DNA of 64,000 nt from Fodinibius salinus (GTDB taxonomy: Bacteria; Bacteroidota; Rhodothermia; Balneolales; Balneolaceae): positions 124,001 through 188,000 of the forward strand of contig NZ_VNHY01000001.1 in NCBI RefSeq assembly GCF_008124865.1. The letters are read 5' to 3'. The translations under genes were made by a program, and so were the position numbers. Under the pieces are notes generated by a model, which saw only the letters and a program-made list of their open reading frames with translations, was not told the DNA's origin and searched no databases. Shown here piece by piece: positions 1 through 9,436 of this stretch (positions are counted from its first letter, which is position 1; the number at the start of each line of letters is the position of its first letter).

Positions 1-530
1 TCGATATTTTCTGATAGATGTTGTAATTGCGTAATAAAACCCTGGTTATATATTTCTCCAACGCTAATTAGGTGGCGGAGATTTTCCCGAACAGCACTAA
101 TTTCAATCTTTATGGGGTTGAGAAATAATATTGGCAGCAGTTCATGGATATCTTCTTTCCAGATAGGGAATTGACAGTTTAATCCCATTTGCCCAAAGAC
201 TTCTTCGCGCCAGTCTCTGATGTCTTGCAGGTACCAATCACCAAAAACGAGATTTCTAATTTCACTTTCTAATGTATTAAACTCTTCTTGAAGCCGACTC
301 AAGTAGATATCATTTGAACATTTGGGAGGAAGGGCAACGGTAATGAGATCCACGCCTAAATGATCAGCCTGCTTCTTTATATGAGAGAGTCTAATTTGCT
401 GATGGGGGACAACTTGGTTGGTTTCATCAAATGTAGTAAGTAATTGGATAGTGGAATCGGGGTGCATATCGCGATAAAATTGCAGTGCCAGGTAGGCATC
501 TTTGCCGCCGCTCCAAAAAAGAATATCCAT
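1..530 (-). CDS. Dph6-like ATP-pyrophosphatase (3' end outside window)
   Basis: The reading frame opens at the ATG at 528-530 (MDILFWSGGKDAYLA) and runs off the left edge. SGGKD near the N-terminus is the PP-loop that binds the pyrophosphate of ATP in the adenine-nucleotide alpha-hydrolase / ATP-pyrophosphatase superfamily. Further on, VFGDWYLQDIRDWRE followed by FPIWKED matches the FGD...HR.W.E / FPLW pattern of the diphthine-ammonia ligase (Dph6) family. Bacteria do not make diphthamide, so the substrate of such bacterial paralogues is unknown. It is divergent from dcd. The family call is firm and the exact reaction is not. Confidence 0.75.
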   Translation of the reverse strand, partial: MDILFWSGGKDAYLALQFYRDMHPDSTIQLLTTFDETNQVVPHQQIRLSHIKKQADHLGVDLITVALPPKCSNDIYLSRLQEEFNTLESEIRNLVFGDWYLQDIRDWREEVFGQMGLNCQFPIWKEDIHELLPILFLNPIKIEISAVRENLRHLISVGEIYNQGFITQLQHLSENI

Positions 531-550
531 ATATTAATATTCAGTATATC

Positions 551-606
551 GAATTCGGTAATCAGAATTAATCCGAGATCGATTCTGAATTCTGATTCCT
601 GAATTC
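551..606. repeat. Imperfect inverted repeat in divergent intergenic region
   Basis: Arms at 551-569 and 588-606 are near-perfect reverse complements, each carrying GAATTC at the outer end and AATCAGAATT-like sequence inside. It lies between two divergent genes, so it is not a terminator for either. It could be a small dispersed repeat or an operator. No poly-T tail is seen. Confidence 0.5.
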
Positions 607-685
607 CTATATTAAGCCACTCAATTGAGAAGTAAGGTATTAAAATTCTTTTACAAAAATATCGTCAAATTGTAGAATAAACTTC

Positions 686-1897
686 ATGAGCACCAATATT
701 CAAAAAGTTCACTTGCGTACCAAAGGCATCCTGCCCGTCCAAAAATTACGCGTCTTGGCCGAGGCGGGCATCATATCTCATGCGGACGGATATCCGTTGG
801 AAGAAAATCAGTTTCAGCCCAACTCCATTGATCTGCGGCTGGGTGAGAAGGCCTATCGCGTACGATGTAGTTTTTTGCCCGAAGATGAGTCAGTAGATCA
901 AAAAATTGAAAAGCTTAGTCAGTACGATTTTTCGATTACCGACGGAGCCATCTTGGAACCTAACTGCGTGTATATTATTCCGCTCTTGGAAGAGCTGCAT
1001 CTGCCGTCGCATATTTCTCCGCAAAAAACACTTTTTAACGGGAGTGATAATGGCGTAGGCTATGAGATCATTTCCGGCGAACATCTTTCCGCTAAAGCTA
1101 ATCCCAAAAGTACTACCGGGCGACTGGATGTGTTTACGCGGGTGATTACTGATCATTCACACCGGTTCGAGGAAATTCAATCGGGATATACCGGTAGAAT
1201 GTACCTCGAAGTAGTACCTAAGTCATTTCCAATCAGAGTCAAAACAGGTCACCAATTAAATCAGCTACGCATACGCCACGGTCATACAGTGCTTTCTGAT
1301 CAGGATATTCTGCGCAAACACAGTTCGGCGCCGTTATTATTTAAAGAAGATGGAAATCCAGTGCCAGTGGATGATGTAAAAGTAAATAACGGATTGTTTT
1401 TGAGCGTAAATCTGAGCGGCAAAAAAGGAGAAGTAGTAGGATATAAAGCCAAAAATCATCGCGATTATATTGATCTCGATAATATCAATTACTATGAAGT
1501 ATCGGAGTACTGGGAGCCTATTTATGCTCAGCAAGATGATCATCTGATTTTGGAACCTGAGGCTTTTTATATTTTTGCATCCAAAGAACGGTGCCGTATT
1601 CCCAAAGATCTTGCTGCGGAAATGATTGCTTATGACACCGGATCGGGAGAGCTGCGTACGCACTATGCCGGTTTTTTTGACAGCGGTTTCGGCGGTAGGA
1701 TAGAAGACAAGGGAGCGCGGGCCGTGCTTGAAGTACGTTCACACGATGTTCCGTTTTTGATTGAAGATGGACAAACATTTTGCAGCATGAAGTTTGAGCC
1801 CAACACACAAATTCCACCCTATGTATATGGTGACGATATCGAGAGTAATTACCAGGGACAAGAATTAAGACTGGGCAAACACTTTAAACAGGGTTAA
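686..1897 (+). CDS. dcd: 2'-Deoxycytidine 5'-triphosphate deaminase, long form
   Basis: The 403-residue protein converts dCTP to dUTP, feeding dTMP synthesis through dUTPase (encoded at 12968). It is the long, internally duplicated Dcd type rather than the ~190-aa E. coli form. QPNSIDLRLG near residue 44 is the conserved N-terminal motif of the trimeric dUTPase/dCTP deaminase fold. A second half with AHYAGFFDSGFGG-type sequence (HYAGFFDSGFGG about residue 326) repeats the fold. The ATG at 686 follows a 155-bp divergent intergenic region. The stop is one base before the next gene, so co-transcription is likely. Confidence 0.88.
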   Translation: MSTNIQKVHLRTKGILPVQKLRVLAEAGIISHADGYPLEENQFQPNSIDLRLGEKAYRVRCSFLPEDESVDQKIEKLSQYDFSITDGAILEPNCVYIIPLLEELHLPSHISPQKTLFNGSDNGVGYEIISGEHLSAKANPKSTTGRLDVFTRVITDHSHRFEEIQSGYTGRMYLEVVPKSFPIRVKTGHQLNQLRIRHGHTVLSDQDILRKHSSAPLLFKEDGNPVPVDDVKVNNGLFLSVNLSGKKGEVVGYKAKNHRDYIDLDNINYYEVSEYWEPIYAQQDDHLILEPEAFYIFASKERCRIPKDLAAEMIAYDTGSGELRTHYAGFFDSGFGGRIEDKGARAVLEVRSHDVPFLIEDGQTFCSMKFEPNTQIPPYVYGDDIESNYQGQELRLGKHFKQG

Positions 1898-1898
1898 G

Positions 1899-2111
1899 AT
1901 GAGTTCTCAGAAAGTTACCAAGTGTATTTGTCATGATCAGAGTTTTGAGACGATAAAAGAGTATGCCCGGGAGAAGAATCTTTCTACGATAGATGGGCTG
2001 CAGAAGCATGATTTTTGCAGCAATGGCTGTCAACTTTGTTCTCCTTATGTAGAAGCACTGCTTGAAACAGGGCAAACCGAGTTTTTGCCCGGCGAACCTT
2101 TTGGGAAGTAA
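1899..2111 (+). CDS. BFD-like [2Fe-2S]-binding small protein
   Basis: This 70-residue protein has CICH near residue 9 and CSNGCQLCSPY near residue 41. That gives four cysteines in the Cx1C...Cx3-4CxxC arrangement of bacterioferritin-associated-ferredoxin-like domains, which bind a [2Fe-2S] cluster. It starts with no gap after dcd and is followed 11 bp later by rsmE, so it probably sits in that operon. Partner and role are unknown. Similar stand-alone domains act as electron-transfer or iron-sensing adapters. Confidence 0.7.
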   Translation: MSSQKVTKCICHDQSFETIKEYAREKNLSTIDGLQKHDFCSNGCQLCSPYVEALLETGQTEFLPGEPFGK

Positions 2112-2122
2112 GTAATTAGCCA

Positions 2123-2827
2123 ATGAATATATATTACGCTCCGCCTTCGCAGGTACATTCCCAATTTGTAGAGCTTACCGGCCAGGAAGCTAAGCATGCG
2201 TCAAAAGTGATGCGAGCGCGCGAAGGGGATAAGCTTACCGTTGTTGATGGAGAGGGCGGACGGTATGATGGAACTATAGCCCGAATTTTGGATGAGAGCA
2301 TCCAGATTAATGTCAAAGAATCCGATCGGACTAGCTACCCCCACCCCGAAATCGTACTGGGGTTAGGGATTATTAAAAAGAGAGATCGCCTGGAATTTGC
2401 GGTTGAAAAAGCCGTGGAGCTGGGAGCGGCCGAGATTGGTCTTTTTCGGTGTGAGCGGACAGTAAAAGAAAATGTGCGCATGGAACGGTTGCAGTCAAAA
2501 GCCCTTTCTGCAATGAAACAGAGCCTCCGCGCCTGGCTTCCCGATATACGATTATTTGATTCGCCAGGACAGCTGGTAGATCATTACCCTGATAGTAATA
2601 TCTATGTGGCTCATGAAAAGATTAATCCAGATGATCCTGAAAATAGGGCTGATGGTATCAGTACAAAATCACCTCAAAAAATGTTACTGATGATTGGTCC
2701 GGAAGGCGGATTTTCTGTTTCTGAGGTCAAAGAGATGAAGGACAGGGGAGCAAAAGTAGTATCCTTAGGGCCAAATCGGCTGCGAGCAGAAACAGCAGCC
2801 ATAGCTTTTCTGAGTCAGTTTTTATAA
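2123..2827 (+). CDS. rsmE: 16S rRNA (uracil-1498-N3)-methyltransferase RsmE
   Basis: The 234-residue SPOUT-class methyltransferase uses SAM to methylate U1498 in the decoding region of 16S rRNA. The N-terminal PUA-like part contains LTGQEAKHASKVMRAREGD. The C-terminal SPOUT knot shows MLLMIGPEGGFSVSEV (about residue 188) and LGPNRLRAETAAI, the SAM-binding trefoil signatures. Length is normal for the family. It is the last gene of the dcd operon and converges on the S41 protease gene. Confidence 0.93.
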   Translation: MNIYYAPPSQVHSQFVELTGQEAKHASKVMRAREGDKLTVVDGEGGRYDGTIARILDESIQINVKESDRTSYPHPEIVLGLGIIKKRDRLEFAVEKAVELGAAEIGLFRCERTVKENVRMERLQSKALSAMKQSLRAWLPDIRLFDSPGQLVDHYPDSNIYVAHEKINPDDPENRADGISTKSPQKMLLMIGPEGGFSVSEVKEMKDRGAKVVSLGPNRLRAETAAIAFLSQFL

Positions 2828-2993
2828 ATCAAAAAAATCTCTTCTCTCTGAAGACAGATAGCAAATTTGTGCTGGGCGAAATGGTCACTCAGCGATAGAC
2901 TTATGGTCTCAATTGCCATTCTTTATGTACAGGAGGGGACGGATACAATTAATATTTTTCATTTTTGTTGCCCTGCGTCGGTATAGTATTCCG

Positions 2994-4886
2994 TTATTTC
3001 TGCTTTCCTGGATTAACACTGGCAGAAGCACCATTTTTAAGTTTGGCAATTTCGTCCCACATTGTCATCGCCTCTTTAAGCATGTTGTCAAATACATCAT
3101 TAATCACGGGATAGTACTTCTTGAGTCCCCAGACCTGTCGTGCGAGCCGAGCTTTAGTAGCACCGCGAACCATCCACTCAACCTGCTGAAAATGATTTTG
3201 TGGGATATACAAGGTATCAGACTTAAAATCAGGTTCAGAAAGAGTGTCAGCATTGCTAACAACCATATTACTGTCTTTTAGCATGCTGTACATTTGTTGT
3301 ACATCTTTATCTTTCCATTCAAACTCATCGCGAAATCGTTGATAGTTGTTTTCCCATTCATTGCGAAATTGATCACCGTTGTGATCAAGATAATTCCGCA
3401 CAAAGTTAAAGCCGATGCGTTTTCTACGCATATAATTTAAGACAGCTGCTGATTGAGAAGTATCTTCCTGAACGATTTTGTCAGGCACAATACCCCCTCC
3501 GCCATAGACAGTTCTTCCACCATCAGTTTTATATTTTAGTGAGTCGGGTACATGTGAAATAAATTCCTCAATATCGCTTTTTGCATTTTGTTCGCGACGA
3601 TAAATTTCATAGGCATAACTTTTACCGCTTTTCTTACGGTATGGTTTTTGAATGAGCCTGCCTGATGGAGTGTAGTACTTCGAGATAGTTACCCGTATTT
3701 TACTTGAGTCAACAAGCTGATACTGTTGTTGTACTAAGCCCTTGCCAAAAGTACGTTGACCCACAATGTATCCGCGATCGTGGTCCTGAATTGCACCACT
3801 GACAATTTCACTGGCCGAAGCAGACCCCTCATTTACAAGAACAATTACTGAGGTATTTTTGAATTGTCCATCGCGTCGAGAAAAGTAAGAGCTGGTAAAT
3901 CGCTTATGCCGGCTTTTCGTAGATACAATTTGTGTTCCGCTGGGAAAGAATTCTTCTGAAATAGCAATAGCCTGTTTCAAGTATCCGCCCGGATTGCCTC
4001 GTAAGTCAAGGACAACGCGCTCCATGCCTTCTGCTTTCAGATCGCTCATAGCCGACATGAATTCGCGGTGTGTGGTTTGGATGAAGCGATCCAGTTTAAC
4101 ATATCCGGTTTTGTCATCGAGCATGTACGAAGCTCCCAACGAATACAAGGGGATATCATCCCGTGTTATCGTAAAGTCAATGGGTTCGCTAACATGTGGC
4201 CGTTTAATCGTTACGTCAACTTTTGATCCTTTGGGGCCTCGCAGCGTACTTCGAACATCTTCGTTGGTAAATCCAATAGCACTGCTGTCATCAATAGCAA
4301 TAATACGATCGCCAGACTGAATACCGAGCTCGTCACTGGGTCCGCCGGCGATAGCGGTAATAACAGTTATCGTGTCTTGTATAACATTAAATTGTACACC
4401 AATGCCCTGGAACTTACCGGCAAACTGTTCATCTTGTAACTTCCCCATTTGGGGTGAGATATATACCGAGTGTGGATCAAGTTCATCAAACATATGCGAA
4501 AGCGCATCCTCGGTGCGCTTGGTCATATTCTCATCGGGGAAAGTATTAGAAATATACAGGTACGCTTCCTCAAACTTTCTTGTTGATTCACTTAAATCGT
4601 TAATAGACACATTTTTAAATGTCGTATCAGCCGGCGTACCTTTCAGGTTGGCGGTACTGTCGGAAAGGTTCAGTATGAGTCCCCGAAGGCTATTTTTGTA
4701 GAGCGACGAAAGTTTTACCTGGTCCACATAATTATCCAAAATGCGCCGTTGGGTTTGAACGTATTTTTTTAGATTCTTTTGGTGATCATCATCACCTTTC
4801 ACAATATTTTCTACACCTGCAAACCAAAAAAGCGATAAGAAGAGGAGGATTGCTATATTGGGAGCTATAAATTTTTTAGCGCTCAT
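2994..4886 (-). CDS. S41-family C-terminal processing peptidase (CtpA/Prc-like)
   Basis: This 630-residue secreted or membrane-tethered serine protease starts with a hydrophobic signal segment (residues ~5-24). A PDZ domain follows at ~140-225 (GVQFNVIQDTITVITA... LGIQSGDRIIAIDD), then the S41 catalytic domain. GSASASEI carries the catalytic serine and FGKGLVQ the catalytic lysine. A ~160-residue C-terminal extension follows, as in Bacteroidota Prc relatives. The ATG at 4886 is preferred to an upstream TTG because it gives a clean Lys-Lys-hydrophobic signal peptide. It probably trims periplasmic or cell-envelope proteins. Confidence 0.88.
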   Translation of the reverse strand: MSAKKFIAPNIAILLFLSLFWFAGVENIVKGDDDHQKNLKKYVQTQRRILDNYVDQVKLSSLYKNSLRGLILNLSDSTANLKGTPADTTFKNVSINDLSESTRKFEEAYLYISNTFPDENMTKRTEDALSHMFDELDPHSVYISPQMGKLQDEQFAGKFQGIGVQFNVIQDTITVITAIAGGPSDELGIQSGDRIIAIDDSSAIGFTNEDVRSTLRGPKGSKVDVTIKRPHVSEPIDFTITRDDIPLYSLGASYMLDDKTGYVKLDRFIQTTHREFMSAMSDLKAEGMERVVLDLRGNPGGYLKQAIAISEEFFPSGTQIVSTKSRHKRFTSSYFSRRDGQFKNTSVIVLVNEGSASASEIVSGAIQDHDRGYIVGQRTFGKGLVQQQYQLVDSSKIRVTISKYYTPSGRLIQKPYRKKSGKSYAYEIYRREQNAKSDIEEFISHVPDSLKYKTDGGRTVYGGGGIVPDKIVQEDTSQSAAVLNYMRRKRIGFNFVRNYLDHNGDQFRNEWENNYQRFRDEFEWKDKDVQQMYSMLKDSNMVVSNADTLSEPDFKSDTLYIPQNHFQQVEWMVRGATKARLARQVWGLKKYYPVINDVFDNMLKEAMTMWDEIAKLKNGASASVNPGKQK

Positions 4887-4988
4887 AATATTCAATTATT
4901 GCTAATTACAGTGTACGTTATAACGTAGTGTTATGATGGTATTATTGCTCTCTGTTTCGGAGAATATTTTTTTGTTCGTGGCCACTCC

Positions 4989-6425
4989 TTACAGAATATA
5001 ATGACTTAAATCTTTGTCTTTAACAAGATCATCAAGCTGTTTGTTTACATACTCTTTGTCAATAGTGATATCACTGTTGCTAATATCGTCAGGGATAGCA
5101 AACAACAGTTCATCCAGCAGCGAAGATAAAATAGTGTGCAACCGGCGCGCCCCAATATTTTCGACCTGCTCATTTACCTGGGCGGCAATAGCTGCTACTT
5201 CTTTAAGAGCATTTTCCGTAAACTCTACCGCAACATCTTCTGATGCCAGCATGGCTTGATATTGTTTAGTGAGTGCATTTTTAGGTTGCGTTAGGATATC
5301 ATAAAAATCTTGCTCTGTGAGTGAGTTAAGCTCAACACGGATCGGGAATCTACCTTGCAGTTCAGGGATCAGGTCAGATGGTTTAGAAACATGGAAGGCG
5401 CCCGATCCAATAAATAAAATATGGTCAGTCTTAACCATACCATGTTTGGTTGAAATATTGCTGCCTTCGACGATAGGGAGCATGTCGCGCTGCACACCCT
5501 GACGACTTACATCAGGACCGCCACCGCCTTTGTTACTGTCACTTGAAGATTCAGCAACTTTGTCAATTTCATCAATAAATACGATTCCCTGCTTTTGTAC
5601 GCGCTGGAGTGCTTCTTGCACCGCTGACTCGTGATCAATGAGTTTTTCTGCTTCTTCTTCCAGCAGAATTTTGCGTGCTTCTTCAATAGTGACAGTGCGC
5701 TTAGTTTTTTGTTGGCCGCCCATGTTACCCATCATACTTTGCAGATCAATACCCATTTCTTCCATGCCGCCCTGGGGACCAAATACCTGCATCATGGGGG
5801 ACTTGCCGGATTTTTGCACTTCGATTTCAATTTCACGGTCTTCCAGTTCACCGTCACGTAATTTTTTCCGAAACTTTTTACGCGTACGCTCATTCAGCTC
5901 TTTATTTGAAGCTTGGTCAGGATTAAAATCTTGATCATTCGCTTGAAACCCACTGGTGCTATTCCCCGAATCATTTTGAGTAACAGGAGGGATAAGAATA
6001 TCCAAAATACGTTCTTCGACTATCTCTTTGGCTTCCTCTTTTACGCGATCCTGCATTTCAGTTTTTACCATCTCAATGGCGATATCAGTAAGGTCGCGGA
6101 TCATGGATTCCACATCCCGGCCTTTGTATCCCACTTCGGTAAACTTGCTGGCTTCAACTTTGATAAAAGGGGCATCGGCCAGAGTAGCGAGCCGTCGTGC
6201 AATTTCCGTTTTACCAACTCCGGTAGGTCCGATGAGCAAAATGTTGTTAGGCATAATCTCATCGCGAATTTCCTCATCTGCATTCATACGACGCCAGCGA
6301 TTACGCAGGGCAATAGCAACAGAGCGCTTAGCTTCGTTTTGTCCCACAATATAATTGTTTAGGGCATCAACGACCTGCTGAGGAGTTAGATTCTTTTGGG
6401 TAACAGTTGGTTGTAAAGTGCTCAT
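4989..6425 (-). CDS. hslU: ATP-dependent protease ATPase subunit HslU
   Basis: HslU is the AAA+ unfoldase that feeds substrates into the HslV peptidase. The protein has Walker A GPTGVGKTE (about residue 67), Walker B IVFIDEIDK (about residue 280), the GYKGRDVES pore-loop region and the C-terminal sensor-2 segment NIGARRLHT. The I-domain with acidic and basic tracts lies between residues ~110 and 240. The ATG at 6425 overlaps the hslV stop as TGATG and is preferred over a TTG one codon upstream. Translation is coupled to hslV. Confidence 0.96.
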   Translation of the reverse strand: MSTLQPTVTQKNLTPQQVVDALNNYIVGQNEAKRSVAIALRNRWRRMNADEEIRDEIMPNNILLIGPTGVGKTEIARRLATLADAPFIKVEASKFTEVGYKGRDVESMIRDLTDIAIEMVKTEMQDRVKEEAKEIVEERILDILIPPVTQNDSGNSTSGFQANDQDFNPDQASNKELNERTRKKFRKKLRDGELEDREIEIEVQKSGKSPMMQVFGPQGGMEEMGIDLQSMMGNMGGQQKTKRTVTIEEARKILLEEEAEKLIDHESAVQEALQRVQKQGIVFIDEIDKVAESSSDSNKGGGGPDVSRQGVQRDMLPIVEGSNISTKHGMVKTDHILFIGSGAFHVSKPSDLIPELQGRFPIRVELNSLTEQDFYDILTQPKNALTKQYQAMLASEDVAVEFTENALKEVAAIAAQVNEQVENIGARRLHTILSSLLDELLFAIPDDISNSDITIDKEYVNKQLDDLVKDKDLSHYIL

Positions 6426-6973
6426 CAATCTTCCAGTTCTAAAATACTCAAATTATGATTCGTATAAATACAGATATCAGCGGCAATATCCAGTGACTTT
6501 TCAACAATTTCGCGGGCAGAGAGGTTCGGTGCATTTTCTTTAAGCGCACGTGCTGCAGACAGGGCAAATGAGCCGCCGCTGCCTATAGAAAGTATTTGAT
6601 CGTCAGGCTCAATAACATCGCCCTGACCAGAAATAAGCAGTGCTTCTTCCTTACTCATTACTACCAGCAGAGCCTCAAGCTTTCGCAGAAATTTGTCATT
6701 ACGCCATTCCTTAGCCATTTCTACGGCTGCCCGCTGCAGATTGCCATTATACTGCTTTAGCTTTTCTTCGTATTTTTCGAAGAGGGTAAAAGCATCGGCC
6801 GTAGATCCTGCAAAGCCGGCCGCTATTTTTCCATCATATAGCGTACGGACCTTGTTTACAGTGGCTTTCATTACGGTGTCGTCCATCGTGGCCTGTCCGT
6901 CGCCGCCGATAGCTGCCTCTCCATTATGGATGATGCCTAATACCGTTGTAGCTTTTAAGTCTGATATACTCAT
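6425..6973 (-). CDS. hslV: ATP-dependent protease peptidase subunit HslV
   Basis: HslV is the 182-residue threonine protease that forms the double-hexamer core of HslVU. The N-terminal [14 protein letters not shown] places the catalytic threonine of the mature enzyme at the TT pair. GGDGQATM and the [14 protein letters not shown] segment are typical of the proteasome-like fold. The stop overlaps the hslU start by one base, the usual hslVU arrangement. Confidence 0.95.
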   Translation of the reverse strand: MSISDLKATTVLGIIHNGEAAIGGDGQATMDDTVMKATVNKVRTLYDGKIAAGFAGSTADAFTLFEKYEEKLKQYNGNLQRAAVEMAKEWRNDKFLRKLEALLVVMSKEEALLISGQGDVIEPDDQILSIGSGGSFALSAARALKENAPNLSAREIVEKSLDIAADICIYTNHNLSILELED

Positions 6974-7099
6974 GTAGTTGTCGGGTCGTTCAAATTCAAT
7001 TCAATCTTATGAAGGTCTGGAAAATATCCAATCGTGTTATTCTATTTGCCGGCTGGGATCAGAACTTTACATCTTTCAAAGAATATCTTACAACGAAAA

Positions 7100-7129
7100 T
7101 CCTGAGTGAATATTGAGCCAAACTCAGGA
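7100..7129 (-). terminator. Probable terminator of the RNase G gene
   Basis: TCCTGAGT (7100-7107) pairs with ACTCAGGA (7122-7129) around a 14-base loop. On the minus strand the hairpin is followed by TTTTCGTT. It lies directly downstream of the rng stop at 7188. Confidence 0.5.
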
Positions 7130-7187
7130 CTATAACCCAAGATGACAAGTTAAGCTTTACCAGCCTTGTATATCCCGGGGCTCGGGA

Positions 7188-8912
7188 TTAGTTATAATAT
7201 TTAGACTTTGATTTATCTTCGGATGGCGATGGTCGCGGCTTACGCGAATCGCGTTCCTCACGGTCGTCATTTTTATAAATCTCTGCCCGACTGCCAACGC
7301 CATTACTTCGTTCGTTGGCAATGAGCGCATCAATATCATTTTCTTGCATAACCACATCTGTAATATCAATATCAGAGCCGGCAATGGTCGCTTTGTATTC
7401 ATTAAGGGAAACCGTGTCGTCAGCAATAAGCGTAATCTTTAGCCAGTAGCGGAACATCCATTTGCGGCGCAGGCTAAAGAATCCTTTTTCGAGATACGCT
7501 TTCAAATATGGATTAATGTAAATATCTACTGCACGATAATCAGTCGTCGTGCGGAATTTGCTGAGCCAGGCATCAAGATCTTCAATGATTGTATTCTTCG
7601 TAACGACATCTCCTGATCCGCCGCAGGTAGGACAGACATTAGATACCGAATTCACTACGCTGGGACGAATGCGCTGGCGTGTAATTTGGACGAGTCCAAA
7701 ATCGCTCATCCCAATAACATTGGTTTTAGCGGGATCTTTTTTGAACTCTTTCTTGAGCTCGTCATAAATTTTCTTGCGATTTTTGTTCTTTCTAAGATCA
7801 ATAAAATCAATGACAATAATACCGCCGATGTCGCGCAGCCGAAGCTGTTTGGCCACTTCGCGTGCCGCTTCCAGGTTCGTCTTCAGAGAATTATCTTCTT
7901 GATTGTCTTTTGCGGCATACGGGCCGGAGTTGACATCCACCACGTACATGGCTTCGGTCTGTTCAAAAATGAGATATCCGCCAGAGGGCATACGAACGCG
8001 GGGACTAAAAATAGAATCGACATCTTTGGCAATTTTCATGTAGTCAAAAATGTGTTCGCGGCCATTGTATAATTCCACATTGGGAATCATCTGCGGGGCT
8101 ACTTCGCTGACGTATGACTTGATATTATCGAACGTTTCTTCATCGTCAACCAGTACGCGATCATACTGTTTCGCAAACAGGTCGCGAACCAAGCTTTCAG
8201 TCATATCCAGATCTTTATACAAAAGCTGTGGTGGTTCAGCCGTTTCAAGGCGTTCTAAAATGTTCTCCCATTTTTTGAGCACATTCCGCATATCATCTTC
8301 GATGGCACCTTTATCTTTACCGCGAGCTACTGTGCGGATAATAACGCCGAACCCGTCTGGCAACATAGATCCCACCAAGCTTTTAAGGCGGTGCCGTTCT
8401 TTGTTGCTTTTTATTTTTCGGGATACTGCAATGTATTCGCCCATCGGGATAAGTACAAGAAACCGGCCTGCAACGGTAATATCAGTAGAAATGCGAGGCC
8501 CCTTAGAACCTATAGGTTCTTTGACAATTTGTACCAACAGCTTATGGCCGGGCTGCAGAATCTTGCCGGCCCAGTTTTGTTTCTCGTAGTTAGATATGTT
8601 CTCAAAATTAGTTTTCTCAAGCTTCTTACGGACGTTTTTTTGAATGGCGTTACGTCCATTAAGCATTTGGACATACTCTTTAAGATGATCGCCTGCATCA
8701 GAGAAGTGCAAAAAGGCATCTTTCGGCGTACCCATATCAATAAAGGCTGCCCGAATGCCGCTCATTACCTTGTGAACGTTAGCTACATAAATGTTACCTA
8801 CAGTACGTTCATTTTGGTCAGATTCTATAAAAAGTTGGGCAAGTTCGTTATTTTCCAGCAGTGCAATACGCGTCTGCTTGCCCGAAGCGTGAATTATAAT
8901 TTGGTTTTCCAT
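7188..8912 (-). CDS. rng: Ribonuclease G/E family endoribonuclease
   Basis: The 574-residue endonuclease is involved in rRNA 5'-end maturation and mRNA decay. An S1-like RNA-binding segment lies near residues 35-110 (GNIYVANVHKVMSGIRAAFIDM). The DNase I-like catalytic core has MYVVDVNSG (~305) and IIVIDFIDL (~350), which carry the Mg2+-binding aspartates. CPTCGGSG (~430) is the zinc-link that joins subunits. The protein ends with a charged tail instead of the long RNase E scaffold, so RNase G is the better call. Confidence 0.92.
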   Translation of the reverse strand: MENQIIIHASGKQTRIALLENNELAQLFIESDQNERTVGNIYVANVHKVMSGIRAAFIDMGTPKDAFLHFSDAGDHLKEYVQMLNGRNAIQKNVRKKLEKTNFENISNYEKQNWAGKILQPGHKLLVQIVKEPIGSKGPRISTDITVAGRFLVLIPMGEYIAVSRKIKSNKERHRLKSLVGSMLPDGFGVIIRTVARGKDKGAIEDDMRNVLKKWENILERLETAEPPQLLYKDLDMTESLVRDLFAKQYDRVLVDDEETFDNIKSYVSEVAPQMIPNVELYNGREHIFDYMKIAKDVDSIFSPRVRMPSGGYLIFEQTEAMYVVDVNSGPYAAKDNQEDNSLKTNLEAAREVAKQLRLRDIGGIIVIDFIDLRKNKNRKKIYDELKKEFKKDPAKTNVIGMSDFGLVQITRQRIRPSVVNSVSNVCPTCGGSGDVVTKNTIIEDLDAWLSKFRTTTDYRAVDIYINPYLKAYLEKGFFSLRRKWMFRYWLKITLIADDTVSLNEYKATIAGSDIDITDVVMQENDIDALIANERSNGVGSRAEIYKNDDREERDSRKPRPSPSEDKSKSKYYN

Positions 8913-9436
8913 TACAATAATCCTTCACGCAGATGCTGTCCTCCGGATTTTCATCCTTGTCATCAATGATTCAAAAAAGTCTTACAATATGGCAATCTGT
9001 AAAATACATCTTAGCGGAGGTTCAGCACCCGCTACATTAAAATTCCTGTTAGGAGAAAATTTGATCAAAAAATGTCAGGGTATTCAGCGAAGGAAGGGGA
9101 AACAGTAGATTATTTCAACAGCATGGCGAACGTCGAGCGTTCGATTTAAAGATCAAAAACCAAGTTCCTAAAAAAGAATATTAAAAAATTGAAATAATAC
9201 TGCTGAAAACATCTAAAACTACACAAAAACTTTAAATCCTTCGTACACTGAATATCATCAATAAATACCACACAAATATACAAGTAGTTTTACTATTATG
9301 TAAACGGTAATCTGCCGGCTGTGATACGATTAATGGTTTTAAGTAAACTATTCGGAGAATTGGTTGTTTTCTCAGCTTATCGTATACCTTATGATATTAT
9401 GTATGCGTGAATGTATACTGCCCCCTTATCTTCTTG
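8913..9436. other. 524-bp AT-rich intergenic stretch, no gene seen
   Basis: The stretch lies between murA (3' end) and rng (5' end), both on the minus strand. A short palindrome, CGAACG...CGTTCG, sits near 9127-9143. No open frame with a credible start was found. It should contain the rng promoter, but no clear motif could be assigned. Confidence 0.4.

Noticed and set aside
9120-9145. Palindrome CGAACG...CGTTCG between rng and murA
   Set aside because: The stem is only six base pairs without a T-run, so it is not called as a terminator.
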